From Chloroflexota bacterium (GTDB lineage: Bacteria > Chloroflexota > Limnocylindria > Limnocylindrales > CSP1-4): DNA of 64,000 nucleotides. Location of the stretch: NCBI GenBank assembly GCA_021786265.1, contig JAJYNP010000184.1, positions 57,316 to 121,315 of the forward strand, written 5' to 3'. Position numbers and translations under genes: made by a program. Positions 26,147 through 36,473 of the stretch are shown one piece after another (position 1 is the stretch's first letter; each line of letters opens with the position of its first letter). The notes below the pieces were generated by a model. The model did no database searches, was not told the origin of the DNA, and saw only the letters and a list, made by a program, of their open reading frames with translations.

Positions 26147-27672
26147 GCTTCCTCCTCGTTGAACGTCTGGAGAGCGAAGCCGAACTCGGACCCAGCGCCG
26201 GATCGCGGCCGGGCCCACACGCGGCCGCCCATGGCTTCGACGAGGCGGCGGCAGACAAACAGCCCGATTCCAGCTCCCCCGGTCATCCGGGAGGTGGTCT
26301 CAGAACGGTAGAAGAGCTCGAAGAGCCGGTCGGCCTCCTCGGCCGGGAACCCGGGCCCTTCGTCGAGGACGCGGATCTCCACCCGGTCCGCCACGGCCGT
26401 GAGCTCGAGCCGTACCGTGCTCCCCGGCGGACTGTACTTCGCCGCGTTCGCGAGGAGGTTCCGGGTGACCTGCTCCACGTAGATGCGCTCCGCCCGCGCC
26501 GTCGGGAGCCCGGCGGGGATGTCGCTGTCGAAATGCGTGGCCGGGAACCGTGTCCGCTCCAGGTCGACCACCTCCGGCAGGATGCGCTGGAGCAGCACGG
26601 GCTCGTCGCCCAGCGACCCGGGCGCCACCCCGTCGAACCGCGCCAGGACCAGGAGATCCTCGACCAGCCGGTAGAGCCGCTCCGACTCGGCCGCGATGTC
26701 CCGGTACACCTCCTGGCGGACGGAAGGGCTGAGCGAACCCCGGGAGCCCCCGAGCACCTTGGATCCCGCGTAGATGGTGGTCACGGGTGTCCGGAGCTCG
26801 TGCGAGAGCACGCCGATGAACGCCTCCTGCGCGAGCCGTGATCGGCGGGCTTCGCTCACGTCTCGGACCAGCACGATCGTCGCGATCACAGAGGCGGCCC
26901 CGGGATCCGCGCCACCCTCCCCCATCACGGGATGGGCCGTCAGCGAGAGCCACTGCTCCTGCTCGGCGCGGCGCCGTAGCTGCACGGGTCCCTGCCGCTC
27001 GGACCGGCCCGGGACGGGTGCCTCGCCACCGGGGTCGTCCAGCCGCTCGAGCACCTGGTCCCAGCGCGTCAGCCCCTCGCCGAAGAGCGCCGAGGCGACC
27101 GGGTTCGCGTGGGTGACCGCGCCGCCCGGCGTGCAGACCACGACGCCGTCGCCGATGGCCGCGATCATCGCGGCGAACTCCGCGGCCCCGGTCCGCCCCG
27201 ACTGCACGAGGCGATGAAGGCGCGCCTCCGCCTCGACGCGCCCGGTCAGGTCGCGCGCGACGGAGACCACGCGGCCCTCGGCGCCCTCAGGTCGCATGTA
27301 CTGCAGCATGACCTCCACCGGGATGAGTCCCCCATCCTTGCGCCGGTACAGGGTGCTGATCGTCCGCGAGGAGAGCGTGCCATCGAGAAGCGGCGCCAGC
27401 AGGTCGCGGTTCGCCTGGTCATCGTAGAGCGGCTCGATGTCCCGCGGCGTCATCTGGAGGAGCTCGTCGCGCGAGTAGCCGACCTGCTTGCTCGCACCCT
27501 GGTTCGCGTAGCAGAACCGCAGCGTCGCCGGATCGAGCACGAGGATGCCGTCAGGCAGGGCGTCGAGGATCGACGCGCCCACCGGCAGCGCATCGACCGA
27601 AACCGGCTGTGCCGGACCGGTCGCCGCTCGACCGAAGTGCACCACCTCGGCCGCGGGTGGCTGGGCACCCAT
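26143..27672 (-). CDS. PAS-domain sensor histidine kinase
   Basis: This soluble histidine kinase of about 509 residues has two PAS regions (about 30-145 and 160-280), a dimerisation/phospho-acceptor motif LSHELRTPVTTIYAG with H291 and a HATPase domain (NLLANAAKYSPPG, GPGFPAEEADRLFELF, GAGIGLFVCRRLVEAMGG). No transmembrane helix is seen, so it probably senses a cytoplasmic cue. It is coupled to the response regulator gene by a GTGA overlap. ATG at 27672 lacks a ribosome site; a TTG at 27807 would add 45 low-complexity residues. It is divergent from the larger kinase at 28050. Confidence 0.9.
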   Translation of the reverse strand: MGAQPPAAEVVHFGRAATGPAQPVSVDALPVGASILDALPDGILVLDPATLRFCYANQGASKQVGYSRDELLQMTPRDIEPLYDDQANRDLLAPLLDGTLSSRTISTLYRRKDGGLIPVEVMLQYMRPEGAEGRVVSVARDLTGRVEAEARLHRLVQSGRTGAAEFAAMIAAIGDGVVVCTPGGAVTHANPVASALFGEGLTRWDQVLERLDDPGGEAPVPGRSERQGPVQLRRRAEQEQWLSLTAHPVMGEGGADPGAASVIATIVLVRDVSEARRSRLAQEAFIGVLSHELRTPVTTIYAGSKVLGGSRGSLSPSVRQEVYRDIAAESERLYRLVEDLLVLARFDGVAPGSLGDEPVLLQRILPEVVDLERTRFPATHFDSDIPAGLPTARAERIYVEQVTRNLLANAAKYSPPGSTVRLELTAVADRVEIRVLDEGPGFPAEEADRLFELFYRSETTSRMTGGAGIGLFVCRRLVEAMGGRVWARPRSGAGSEFGFALQTFNEEEA

Positions 27673-28049
27673 CACCGAACGATCGAGCCGGTTGCTGTCG
27701 TCATCTGCCCCTCGTGCTGGCGCCTCGCTGCCTGGCCCCTGTTCGGCGGCGGGCGCCGGGCCCGCGCCGTCCTGCCGGCTGCGCGCGGCCGGACCATTGC
27801 GACACAACGCCCGTCCCAGCGTCGCCGAGCCCGGGTGGGGCTACCGTTGCGAAACCCTTGCATTCCCCTGCGCGGAGCATGGCGGGGGATGCGTCGCGCC
27901 CGTCCAGTGGACGGCACCCCGCCCATGCAGTGGACGGCACCAGGCCCATGCAGTGGACGGCACCAGGCCCCGGCGCCGTCTGGCATACTCGGGCGCGGCG
28001 ACCGGTGCCGTCCTGGCCGGGGCGCAGTACGTCACGTGCGAGGGCTTTC
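27673..28049. other. Divergent promoter region between two histidine kinase genes
   Basis: This 377-nt gap should hold promoters for both kinases. It contains a three-copy 23-bp tandem repeat (27905-27973). Open frames crossing it are Arg/Pro-rich and are shadows. Confidence 0.5.
27905..27973. repeat. Three tandem 23-bp repeats in the divergent kinase promoter region
   Basis: Units start at 27905, 27928 and 27951. Each begins CAGTGGACGGCACC and is followed by a GGCCCATG-like end; copies two and three differ only at their last bases. The spacing of about two helical turns and the location suggest iterated binding sites. Confidence 0.85.
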
Positions 28050-30935
28050 ATGCCGGGTCGGCCCTCATCCACCACGCCTGGCGACTACCTCGACGCGCCG
28101 TTCCTCGACGCGCCGGTGGGGCTTGCGCTGCTCGACACCGAGGCGCGGTACGTGCGGGTCAACCGCGCGCTCGCCGAGCTCGACGGCGCGACGGGCGCGG
28201 ACCACGTGGGGCGCCACCCGTGGGATCTCGTGCCGGACCTCGGCACGGCACTCCGCCCGGTCTGTGACCGGGCCCTGGCCGGCGAGGATCCCGGCACCGA
28301 GCTGGACGTCCGGGTCGGGACCGACCCGGAGGTGCGCCGGTGGCGATGCCGCCTCCGCGCGGTCCAGGATGGTGGCGTCGTGGTCGGGTGCACCCTGGCC
28401 GTCCGCGACGTCACCGACGTGGTCCGGAGCCGGGAGGCGCTCGAGGAGGCGGCAGCCGCGGCCAGGGAGACGAGCCAGGCGCTGGCTGCACTGGTCGACG
28501 CGTCGCCCGTCCCGATCATCGCCTACGACCTCGAGGGGCGGGTGACGCAGTGGAGTGCCGCCGCCGAACGCACCTTCGGGTGGGCCGCGGACGAGGTGCT
28601 GGGCGCGCCGCCTCCGACGGTCCTGGAGGGGCTGCAGGCGGAGTGCCTCGCGCAGCTCCGCGCGACGCAGCAGGGGCGCGGGCTGCGGCGGTACGAGACG
28701 GAACGCCGCACCAGGGACGGCCGCGTGCTGGACACGCTGGTATCCACCGCGCCACTGCGCGATGCGTCTGGGGCGGTCCGTGGCACCCTCGCGCTCGTCG
28801 AGGACGACACGAACCGGCGGCGGGCCGAGCGACGGTCCCAGCACCTGCGGGCCCTGGCGACCGCGCTCGCCGCGACGCTGGAACCGGAGGAGGTCGCGGA
28901 CACCGTGCTCCGGCTCGGCCTGCCCGCCCTCGGCGCCTCGCGGGGCATCGTGGCGATCCTGGACGGCGAGACCCTCCGCGTGCTTGCGAGTGTGTCCGGC
29001 GGCGACGACGGGCTGCGGGCGGGCTCGGTCCTGTCGCTCGACGCGGGCCGGCCCCTCGCCTGGGTCGCGCGGACCGCGCGGCCGATCGTCGGCGACGAGG
29101 CGGAGCTGCGGCGTGAACACCCTGACCTGCTGCGGGACCTCGCGTTTGACTTCGGCGCGCTGGCCGTGCTGCCGCTGTCCACGGACAACCGGCTGGTCGG
29201 CGTCATCGGGATCGCCTTTCCGGGTCCGCAGGTCTTCGCACCGGGCGACCGGCAGTTCCTCGACACGGTCGCGGGCACCTGTGCGCAGGCGCTCGACCGG
29301 GCCCGCCTCTACGCGTCGGAACGGGATGCCCACGCCGCCGCGGAGCGAGAGTCGCAGATCGCCACGGCCCTCGCGCGCGCCGCGGCCGCGCTCTCCGCCG
29401 CCGCGAGGCCCTCGGACGTGGTACGCGCCATCCACGAACACGTCCTGCCGGCGGCCGGCGCGCTGTTCGCGACTCTGCGCGTCCTCGACGAATCCGGCAG
29501 CGTGCTGGTGGCGCTGGCCGACCCGGAGTTCCCCGACCCGGACCAGCTGGCGGCCTATCCGCTCGACACCGACGCACCCATCGCGGAGGCGGTCCGCACC
29601 GGCGCGCCGGTGCTCCTGCGCAACGGAGCGGAGCGCGACACGAGGTATCCCGGGCACGGCCGGCTGCTGGCGCGGCGGGGTGCCGGGGCACTGGCGGCGG
29701 TGCCGCTCACGGTCGGCGACCGGCGCATCGGCGGGCTCGCGCTCGCCTTCGAACACCCCCGCCCATTCGACGGCGTGGAGCTACGGTCGATCCAGACGCT
29801 CGCCGACACATGCGCGCAGGCCCTCGACCGCGCCCACCTGTACGAGGCGGCGCGCACGGCCGAACGGACCCTTGCCGAGGTCGTGCGACAGATGCCCATC
29901 GGCGTGGTCCTGGCGGAGGCGCCCTCTGGCCGCATCGTCTTCGGAAACGCCGAGGCCCAGCGGATCTGGCCGGTGCTGCCGGCGACGGCGCTGGATGAGA
30001 CCGCCTCGTGGTCGGTGTTCCACCTGGACGGCCGGCGGTACACGCCCGGCGAGTGGCCGATCGCGCGCGCCCTCCTCCACGGCGAGACGATCGTCGACGA
30101 GGAACTCGAGATCCGCCGCGCGGACGGGACGCGGGCGATCATCTCGCTCAACGCCGGGCCCGTCAGGGACGAGCTGGGCGGAATACGGGCAGGCGTCGCG
30201 ACGTTCACGGACGTGGGCGAGCGCAAGCAGGCGGAGGCGATCCGCGATGCCTTCATCGGCGTGATCAGCCACGAGCTGCGGACGCCGATCACGGCGATCT
30301 ACGGCGGTGCCAAGCTCCTGCTCCGCCCCGAGCGGCGACTGGACGCCGCCACCCGCGACGCCGTCCTCGAGGACATCGCGGTCGAGGCCGAGCGCCTGAA
30401 CCGCCTGGTCGAGAACACGCTCGTGCTGGCGCGCGCCGAGCGAGGGATGGCCGTCGGAGGGCGCGAGCCGCTGCTCCTGCAGCACCTGCTCGCCAGGATC
30501 GTCGCGTCCGAGCGCGCGGCCCGGTCCGACGGGCACATCGAGCTGGCGGTAGCCCCACGCCTGCCCGCCGTGCTCGGCGACGAGGGGTACGTCGAGCAGA
30601 TCGTGCGGAACCTGCTGTCGAACGCGGCCAAGTACGGACCCGCCGGCGGGGTCGTCACGGTGACCGCCGAGCAGTCCGGCGACGAGGTGCTGGTACGGGT
30701 GCTGGACCAGGGCCCCGGGATCGGGGGCGAGGACATCGAGGCGCTCTTCGCGCTCTTCTACCGTTCGCCCCGCACGCTCGGCGTCGCCAGCGGGGCCGGG
30801 ATCGGGCTGTTCGTCGTGCGGCTCCTGGCCCAGGCGATGGGCGGCCGGGCCTGGGCGGCCCAGCGGCCCGAGGGTGGCGCCGAGTTCGGCTTCGCGCTGC
30901 GGGTGCTCGACGAGGACGAGGCACCGGCCGACTAG
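28050..30935 (+). CDS. Large multi-sensor hybrid-free histidine kinase (PAS-PAS-GAF-GAF-PAS-HisKA-HATPase)
   Basis: This 961-residue cytoplasmic kinase has PAS-like domains at about residues 10-120 and 140-260, GAF domains at about 270-420 and 440-600 and a third PAS at about 610-720. The phospho-acceptor box ISHELRTPITAIYGG (H741) and an ATPase domain (NLLSNAAKYGPAGG, GPGIGGEDIEALFALF, GAGIGLFVVRLLAQAMGG) follow. The last two domains closely resemble those of the divergent kinase at 26143, so the two are likely paralogues. The ATG at 28050 has GAGGG eight nt upstream. No response regulator follows, so it may act on the regulator at 25340. Confidence 0.92.
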   Translation: MPGRPSSTTPGDYLDAPFLDAPVGLALLDTEARYVRVNRALAELDGATGADHVGRHPWDLVPDLGTALRPVCDRALAGEDPGTELDVRVGTDPEVRRWRCRLRAVQDGGVVVGCTLAVRDVTDVVRSREALEEAAAAARETSQALAALVDASPVPIIAYDLEGRVTQWSAAAERTFGWAADEVLGAPPPTVLEGLQAECLAQLRATQQGRGLRRYETERRTRDGRVLDTLVSTAPLRDASGAVRGTLALVEDDTNRRRAERRSQHLRALATALAATLEPEEVADTVLRLGLPALGASRGIVAILDGETLRVLASVSGGDDGLRAGSVLSLDAGRPLAWVARTARPIVGDEAELRREHPDLLRDLAFDFGALAVLPLSTDNRLVGVIGIAFPGPQVFAPGDRQFLDTVAGTCAQALDRARLYASERDAHAAAERESQIATALARAAAALSAAARPSDVVRAIHEHVLPAAGALFATLRVLDESGSVLVALADPEFPDPDQLAAYPLDTDAPIAEAVRTGAPVLLRNGAERDTRYPGHGRLLARRGAGALAAVPLTVGDRRIGGLALAFEHPRPFDGVELRSIQTLADTCAQALDRAHLYEAARTAERTLAEVVRQMPIGVVLAEAPSGRIVFGNAEAQRIWPVLPATALDETASWSVFHLDGRRYTPGEWPIARALLHGETIVDEELEIRRADGTRAIISLNAGPVRDELGGIRAGVATFTDVGERKQAEAIRDAFIGVISHELRTPITAIYGGAKLLLRPERRLDAATRDAVLEDIAVEAERLNRLVENTLVLARAERGMAVGGREPLLLQHLLARIVASERAARSDGHIELAVAPRLPAVLGDEGYVEQIVRNLLSNAAKYGPAGGVVTVTAEQSGDEVLVRVLDQGPGIGGEDIEALFALFYRSPRTLGVASGAGIGLFVVRLLAQAMGGRAWAAQRPEGGAEFGFALRVLDEDEAPAD

Positions 30936-30944
30936 GAGTGCGCC

Positions 30945-31454
30945 CTATCGCTCCTCCACTGCCGCAGCCACCTCGTCGTCGGCCGCCAGTGCCCGCAGCT
31001 CGGCGCTCACTTCGCGCAGCCACTCCCGGAGGCCCAGCAGCAGGGGAATCGCCCCGGCAACGACGCTCCAGAGCCCGAAGATCAGCCCGAGCGCGACCAT
31101 CGCGACCCCGACGCCGATCAGCAGCGGCGCCAGGCTCGCGCCCGGGATCCGGCCCCTCTCATCTTCGAACGGCCGCTCCTCGCCCGGTCGCTCGGAGGTG
31201 CCGACCAGGTCGCGGATCCGACCCGCGACGCCCCCGCCGGGGCTGCGGGCAGCCACCTGTCCGGCGCCGGAGCCCTGCCGTGCGGCATGGCCGGGCTGGC
31301 CACGACGGAGGAGGAAGAACAGGCTGAACGAGGCCACGGCGAACCCAGCGAGCAGCACCGTGCCGATGTAGTCGTAGCTGATGAACCAGTAGGCGGTCGC
31401 CACGACCGCGGCGAAGAGGCAGCTTCGAACGAAGAGTCGGGTCTCCTCGGGCAC
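30945..31454 (-). CDS. Cytochrome c oxidase subunit IV-like membrane protein (CtaF type)
   Basis: This 169-residue protein has two helices near the N-terminus (SCLFAAVVATAYWFISY and the following LLAGFAVASFSLFFLL) and two more in the C-terminal half (LAPLLIGVGVAMVALGL and the following segment). A hydrophilic loop lies between them. It resembles the small subunit IV encoded after CtaD in actinobacterial and Chloroflexota aa3 oxidases. It starts 3 nt after the CtaD stop and is the last gene of the respiratory operon. It probably stabilises the oxidase. Confidence 0.75.
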   Translation of the reverse strand: MPEETRLFVRSCLFAAVVATAYWFISYDYIGTVLLAGFAVASFSLFFLLRRGQPGHAARQGSGAGQVAARSPGGGVAGRIRDLVGTSERPGEERPFEDERGRIPGASLAPLLIGVGVAMVALGLIFGLWSVVAGAIPLLLGLREWLREVSAELRALAADDEVAAAVEER

Positions 31455-31457
31455 GTC

Positions 31458-33164
31458 CTATCCTCCGCCCGGTCGCGCTCCCGGCGCCGAGCCCGTCCCC
31501 GGGTTTCGCGCCGGCGAGCCGCCCGCGAATGACGCCCCGGCCCCGGCGGCCGCCGCCAGTCGGGCGTCGAACATCGGTCGGTCGGAGCGGATCGGCGGGA
31601 GCCAGTCGAAGTTGTGCGCCGGCGGGGGAGAGCTGGTCGCCCACTCCAGAGCGAACCCGCCCCACGGGTCCGCCGGCGCGGTGGCGGGCTGCCGGAGGGC
31701 GGCCACGATCGCCACCACGAAGGGGACGGTGCCAACCCCCAGAAGGATCGCACCCGCGGTCGCAACCATGTTGAGGTCGCTCCAGCCGGTGGCCGGCGCG
31801 TAGTCGGCGATCCGGCGCGGCATGCCGTCGAGTCCGAGCTGGTACATCGGCAGCAGCGTGAGGGGCATGCCCACGAGCCAGGCTGCGAAATGGAGCTTCC
31901 CGAGCCGTTCGTCCAGGAACCGGCCCGTCATCTTGGGGAACCAGTAGTAGAAGCCGGCGAAGGTGAGGAAGACGGTGCCGCCGATCAGGACGTTGTGGAA
32001 GTGGGCGACGATGAAGTAGGAGTCGTTGAACTGGAAATCGAGCGGCGGAGATGCCGCCATCACACCGCTGATACCACCGATGGTGAACGTGTAGAGCATC
32101 CCGATGCAGAACAGCATCGCCGTCGTGAGCCTGATCTGGCCCTTCCACATGGTGGCGATCCAGTTGAAGATCTTGACCCCGGTCGGGATGGCGATCAGGT
32201 ACGACATCACGCTGAAGAACGGGTCGTTCACCACGCCGGTGGTGAACATGTGGTGCGCCCACACCGCCATGGAGAGGAACGCGATGGAGAAGGTCGCGAT
32301 CACGATCTGGCGGTATCCGAAGATGGGACGCCTGCTGAAGACCGCCACCACCTCGCTCATGATCCCGAAGAACGGCAGGATGATGATGTACACCTCGGGG
32401 TGGCCGAAGAACCAGAACAGGTCCTGCCAGATCACCGCGTCGCCGCCCTGCGCTGGATCGAAGATGCTGCCGCCGAGGTGCCGGTCGATGAACAGCATCG
32501 CCAGCGCCGCCGTCAGCGGCGGGAAGGCGAACAGGATCATGGCCGAGGTGACCAGCATGTTCCAGGTGAAGATGGGCATCCGGAACATGGTCATGCCCGG
32601 GGCACGCTTGGTGAAGATGGTGGTGATGAAGTTGACCGCGCCAAGGATGCCGGAGAACCCGACCATCCCGACCCCCAGGATCCAGAGGTCCATCCCGCTG
32701 CCCTGTGTGTAGGCGTCGGAGAGTGGCACGTACGCGGTCCACCCGTTCTGCGCCGCGCCCCCGGCCACGCCGAACCCCGAGACCACGAAGATGCCGCCGA
32801 ACAGGAAGAACCAGTAGGACAGCGCGTTCAGGCGAGGAAACGCCATGTCCGCCGCACCCACCTGCAACGGGATGAAGTAGTTGCCGAACCCGATGGCCAC
32901 CGGCGTGGCGAAGAACAGCAGCATCAGCGTGCCGTGGATCGTGAAGAGCTGGTTGTACTCGGACGTCGTCATGAACTGGAGCCCGGGTGCCGACAGCTCG
33001 GCCCGCATGAACTCCGCCATCAGGCCCGCCAGCAGGAAGAAGACGATGGCGGTCCCCAGGTACAGCAGTCCGATCCGCTTGTGGTCGGTGGTGGTGATCC
33101 ACTCGAGGAGGTCGGCGCCGGCGCGCGGACGCTCGGCGGGGACGACGTCGGTCAGCGCGGTCAT
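31458..33164 (-). CDS. ctaD: Cytochrome c oxidase subunit I
   Basis: This 568-residue heme-copper oxidase catalytic subunit has about 12 helices. The heme ligand region [11 protein letters not shown], the CuB/cross-link segment [12 protein letters not shown], the CuB histidine pair WAHHMFTTG and the second heme-ligand segment [12 protein letters not shown] are all present. It reduces O2 to water and pumps protons. The ATG at 33164 overlaps the subunit II stop by 4 nt. The C-terminal tail is Gly/Pro-rich. HPEVY indicates a type A oxidase. Confidence 0.97.
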   Translation of the reverse strand: MTALTDVVPAERPRAGADLLEWITTTDHKRIGLLYLGTAIVFFLLAGLMAEFMRAELSAPGLQFMTTSEYNQLFTIHGTLMLLFFATPVAIGFGNYFIPLQVGAADMAFPRLNALSYWFFLFGGIFVVSGFGVAGGAAQNGWTAYVPLSDAYTQGSGMDLWILGVGMVGFSGILGAVNFITTIFTKRAPGMTMFRMPIFTWNMLVTSAMILFAFPPLTAALAMLFIDRHLGGSIFDPAQGGDAVIWQDLFWFFGHPEVYIIILPFFGIMSEVVAVFSRRPIFGYRQIVIATFSIAFLSMAVWAHHMFTTGVVNDPFFSVMSYLIAIPTGVKIFNWIATMWKGQIRLTTAMLFCIGMLYTFTIGGISGVMAASPPLDFQFNDSYFIVAHFHNVLIGGTVFLTFAGFYYWFPKMTGRFLDERLGKLHFAAWLVGMPLTLLPMYQLGLDGMPRRIADYAPATGWSDLNMVATAGAILLGVGTVPFVVAIVAALRQPATAPADPWGGFALEWATSSPPPAHNFDWLPPIRSDRPMFDARLAAAAGAGASFAGGSPARNPGTGSAPGARPGGG

Positions 33165-33994
33165 GGCACGCTCCCTGAAGACGACGCTGGCGAAGGGGCC
33201 ACCGGAACGGGCGACGGACCACCCGGCGCGGATGCGGCGGGTTCCGGCGCCGGTGACGCGAGGCCGGGTCCGGAAGACGATCCGGCCGTGCGGTGTGAAG
33301 TGAGCCAGGCCTGGAACTCCCCGGCGGGCATGGCCCGTACCACGAACGTCATCTGGTCGTGGTACAGCCCGCAGTACCTGGCGCACTGGCCGCTCCACGT
33401 GCCCGGCTGCTTGACCGTGAAGGCGAACCGGTTGGTGACACCCGGGATGGCGTCCCGCTTGAAGAGGAAGTCGGGCACCCAGAACGAGTGGATGACGTCG
33501 GCCGAGTTCAGCACGATCTCGGTGGTCTGTCCGGCGGGCAGGACGAGCTCTGGCGGGTGCGTGCCATCGCCCGTGACCACGACCCCCTGCCCCTGGTAGG
33601 TGAACTGCCAGGACCAGCGGAAGGCCAGCACGTTCACCGTCAGCGGTGGATCGCGCGGAACGGCGTCGACCGTCGAGAGCGTCAGCAGGGTCAGCACCGA
33701 GAGGGCGGCGACGGTCAGGAAGGGAAGCGCGGTCCAGGCGAACTCGAGGCGGTTGTTCTCGCGCACCTGGCTGGGCAGCTCGTCGCTCCGTCTGCGGAAT
33801 CGCAGGACGGCGACGGTCGTGAGGATCCACACGAGGGCGGCGACGGCGGCCCCGGCCCCGAAGAAGACCTGGTACAGGTTGAACGTGGCCTGGCCCTGGG
33901 TCGTGGCGGCCTGCGGCATGCAGCCGCCGGCTGCCAGCGCCGCGACCAGGAGGAGCGGCGCGGCCCGGCGCAGGCGACCCGCCGTCCGCCGCAT
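33161..33994 (-). CDS. ctaC: Cytochrome c oxidase subunit II
   Basis: This 277-residue protein has a lipoprotein-like signal (AALAAGGC), a second hydrophobic helix (about residues 44-66), a third near [17 protein letters not shown], and a cupredoxin domain. The binuclear CuA site is complete: H in [10 protein letters not shown] and [15 protein letters not shown] (C-x3-C, H, M). It accepts electrons from cytochrome c and passes them to subunit I. A 35-residue Pro/Ala/Ser tail is present and there is no fused cytochrome c domain. Electrons are probably delivered directly by the diheme QcrC. The start is the ATG at 33994 or a GTG one codon earlier. Confidence 0.95.
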   Translation of the reverse strand: MRRTAGRLRRAAPLLLVAALAAGGCMPQAATTQGQATFNLYQVFFGAGAAVAALVWILTTVAVLRFRRRSDELPSQVRENNRLEFAWTALPFLTVAALSVLTLLTLSTVDAVPRDPPLTVNVLAFRWSWQFTYQGQGVVVTGDGTHPPELVLPAGQTTEIVLNSADVIHSFWVPDFLFKRDAIPGVTNRFAFTVKQPGTWSGQCARYCGLYHDQMTFVVRAMPAGEFQAWLTSHRTAGSSSGPGLASPAPEPAASAPGGPSPVPVAPSPASSSGSVP

Positions 33995-35541
33995 CACGAC
34001 TCGCCCACCCTGCCGGCAGCCGGGTCCACGACCCGCTCGTGCACTTCCTCGAAGCCGCCGCTGGCGTTGCGGCGCAGCGCGATGCCGCCCGGGCGCGCGA
34101 TCGGCCTGCTCCCGCGGCGGAGGCGGTCCCGAGCGAGCCCGTACGTCGCGAACCAGGCGATCACGGGCAGCACGAAGATCAGGCCACGGAACAGGACGGT
34201 GAGGGTCTCGACGGGGATCCCCAGCCACGCGCCGATCACGTCGTTCGCGCCCGCCAGCATCAACACGACGAAGACGGCGGCGATCCCGACACCGGTGGCG
34301 GCCCGCCAGGGCGCCTCCCACGGCCAGTCGAGTAGATGGTGCTCCCGGTGATCGCCGGTGAGCCTGGCCTCGATGAAGGGCCAGGCCCACAGCCCGCCGA
34401 ACAGCACGCCCGGGATCACCACGCCGGGCACGAACGGCTCGGGGATGGTCACGCCGAACAGCGTCACCTGCCACCCGGGTGCCATGCGCAGCAGCCCCTC
34501 CAGCCAGCCGATGTAGTAATCCGGCTGAGCCGGCGAGGCCGCCGTGTAGGGCACGAACGGCCCGTACTCCCACACCGGGTTGATCTGGAACAGCCCGCCG
34601 AGCAGCGCGATCACCGCGACGGTGAGGAAGAAGAGCCCCACCGATCGGAACGTCTGTCCTGGCCAGAGCCGCAGCCCGACCACGTTGTGCTCGGTCGCGC
34701 CGGGCGCCTTGTACTGCGTGTGCTTCTGCAGCCACACGATCAGCAGGTGGATCGAGATCCCGCCGATGAGCGCGCCCGGGAGCAGCATCACGTGGATCAC
34801 GAACAGGCGGCTGATGAAGCCCGCCGACGGAAAGATGCCGCCGAAGAAGAGCGAGGCGAACCAGGGCCCGATGAACGGGATCGAGAGCGCCGCCGAGTAG
34901 GCGATGCGGAGCCCCGTGCCGGAGAGCAGGTCGTCGGGGAGCGAGTAGCCGGAGAAACCCTCCCCGAGCGCGAGCAGCAGCAGCCCGAACCCGATGATCC
35001 AGTTCACCTCCCGCGGGCGCCGGAAAGCGCCGGTGAAGAAGATGCGCGCGAGGTGCGTCAGGATCGAGGCGACGAAGATCAGCGCCGCCCAGTGGTGGAT
35101 CTGCCGCATGAGCAGCCCTGCCTTGACCACGAAGCTGAGCTGCATGACCGAGTCGAACGCACTCGAGACGGTGGAGCCCTGCAGCGGCGCGTACGGGCCG
35201 TGGTAGGTGGTCGGGGTCGTATCGGGGCGGAAGAACATCGTCAGGAACGTGCCGGTAAGCAGCAGGACGATGAACGAGAACGCTGCCACCTCCCCGAGCA
35301 GGAACGACCAGTGGTCGGGGAAGACCTTCTGGAGCGCGGTCCGTCCGAAGGTCGCGAGCCCGGTCCGCTCGTCGAGGAAGCGCACCGCGCCGCCGATGAT
35401 CGGCAGGTCCTCCCCCGGCGCAGCGGGCCCGTCGCCCTCCGCGCCGCCGGCGACGGGCTGGTCGTGCCCGGATGCCGCGGCTTCAGCACCACGGACGCGA
35501 TCGTCCGCCGCGGTTCCGGGCGCAGGCGCGGCGCCGCTCAC
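33994..35541 (-). CDS. qcrB: Menaquinol:cytochrome c reductase cytochrome b subunit
   Basis: This 515-residue protein has fused cytochrome b (b6-like) and subunit IV-like parts, as in actinobacterial QcrB. Heme ligand histidines are seen in [21 protein letters not shown] and [12 protein letters not shown] ... GISIHLL. The Qo-site PEF-like motif reads IPEPFVPG (PEP instead of PEW). About nine helices are present. The GTG at 35541 overlaps the Rieske gene stop by 4 nt. It oxidises menaquinol and moves electrons to the Rieske protein while translocating protons. Confidence 0.95.
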   Translation of the reverse strand: MSGAAPAPGTAADDRVRGAEAAASGHDQPVAGGAEGDGPAAPGEDLPIIGGAVRFLDERTGLATFGRTALQKVFPDHWSFLLGEVAAFSFIVLLLTGTFLTMFFRPDTTPTTYHGPYAPLQGSTVSSAFDSVMQLSFVVKAGLLMRQIHHWAALIFVASILTHLARIFFTGAFRRPREVNWIIGFGLLLLALGEGFSGYSLPDDLLSGTGLRIAYSAALSIPFIGPWFASLFFGGIFPSAGFISRLFVIHVMLLPGALIGGISIHLLIVWLQKHTQYKAPGATEHNVVGLRLWPGQTFRSVGLFFLTVAVIALLGGLFQINPVWEYGPFVPYTAASPAQPDYYIGWLEGLLRMAPGWQVTLFGVTIPEPFVPGVVIPGVLFGGLWAWPFIEARLTGDHREHHLLDWPWEAPWRAATGVGIAAVFVVLMLAGANDVIGAWLGIPVETLTVLFRGLIFVLPVIAWFATYGLARDRLRRGSRPIARPGGIALRRNASGGFEEVHERVVDPAAGRVGES

Positions 35542-36473
35542 GCGCCGCCTCCCGAGGTCATGTTCCAGAAGCTGGGGCCCACCGGCTCCGGGAAGTCCCC
35601 GAGCGCCACGAACGTGCCGTCCGCCTGCAGCTGGATCGGGAGCTGCGGCAGGGCGCGCGCCGCGGGGCCGAAGCTGGGGACCGCCCCATCGAGCACGTCG
35701 AACGTCGACTGGTGGCACGGGCAGATCAGCCGATGCTGCACCGCCCGGTACAGCCCCACCGGGCATCCGGCGTGCGTGCACACCTTGGAGTACGCGACGT
35801 ACCCGTCCGGCGCCCACGCCATCCGGTCGGCCGGCAGCCGGAGCAGGTCCGGCGGGACCCGGATCAGGAGCGTCTGCGCCATGGCGTCACCGGCGGCGCC
35901 CTCCGGGAAGACGGTCAGCACGCCGTCGATCGGCAGCTCGCTCGCCTGTACCGGCTTCCCGTCGAGACCCACGACGCGCGAGCCCTTCTTCCAGGCCGTC
36001 ACGAACAGGCTGCGGCCCGGTGCCGGCCCGAGCGACAGGACCGGGATCAGCAGCGCGGCGCCGAGCCCCGCGAACGCTCCGAGGAGGAGGCCGATCAGCA
36101 GGTGGCGGCGCGCGAAGCCGGCCTCCGCTTCCCGCGTGGCGGCCTCCGCGATCGATGCCCCGGCGGTCGGCTCCGGCTGCAGGGGGTGCCGGTCCTCGAT
36201 CACCACCCGGGTCGGCAGCAGCCGCTGCGCCCAGACCACGATGCCCGCGCCGAGTCCGCCGAAGGCAAGCGTGAGCAGGATCCCCTGGACCTGGGTGTCG
36301 CCGCCCACCAGGTACACCACCAGCAGCGCGAACCCCGCGACCATCGTGACCGTGAACAGCCCCCCGACGATGACCTGCGCGCGGTACTCCTCGGGCGTCG
36401 GCGGCCGGCCGCGCACCCGAGGCCCCGTGTAGTCGCGCTCGGGGCGGCCGTCCAGTCCCGTCGAACCGATCAC
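35538..36473 (-). CDS. qcrA: Rieske iron-sulfur protein of the bcc complex
   Basis: This 311-residue protein has three N-terminal helices (about residues 34-56, 63-82 and 125-148), the actinobacterial arrangement, and a C-terminal Rieske domain. The [2Fe-2S] ligands are clear in CTHAGCPVG and CPCHQSTFD. It carries electrons from quinol at cytochrome b to cytochrome c. It overlaps qcrC upstream and qcrB downstream by 4 nt, consistent with equal synthesis. Confidence 0.97.
   Translation of the reverse strand: MIGSTGLDGRPERDYTGPRVRGRPPTPEEYRAQVIVGGLFTVTMVAGFALLVVYLVGGDTQVQGILLTLAFGGLGAGIVVWAQRLLPTRVVIEDRHPLQPEPTAGASIAEAATREAEAGFARRHLLIGLLLGAFAGLGAALLIPVLSLGPAPGRSLFVTAWKKGSRVVGLDGKPVQASELPIDGVLTVFPEGAAGDAMAQTLLIRVPPDLLRLPADRMAWAPDGYVAYSKVCTHAGCPVGLYRAVQHRLICPCHQSTFDVLDGAVPSFGPAARALPQLPIQLQADGTFVALGDFPEPVGPSFWNMTSGGGA

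Noticed and set aside
27905..27973. Possible CRISPR array
   Set aside because: The 23-bp units are directly tandem with no unique spacers, and no cas genes are in the window.
34336..36432. 698-codon plus-strand open frame opposite qcrB/qcrA
   Set aside because: It is an antisense shadow; cytochrome b and Rieske motifs on the other strand are decisive.
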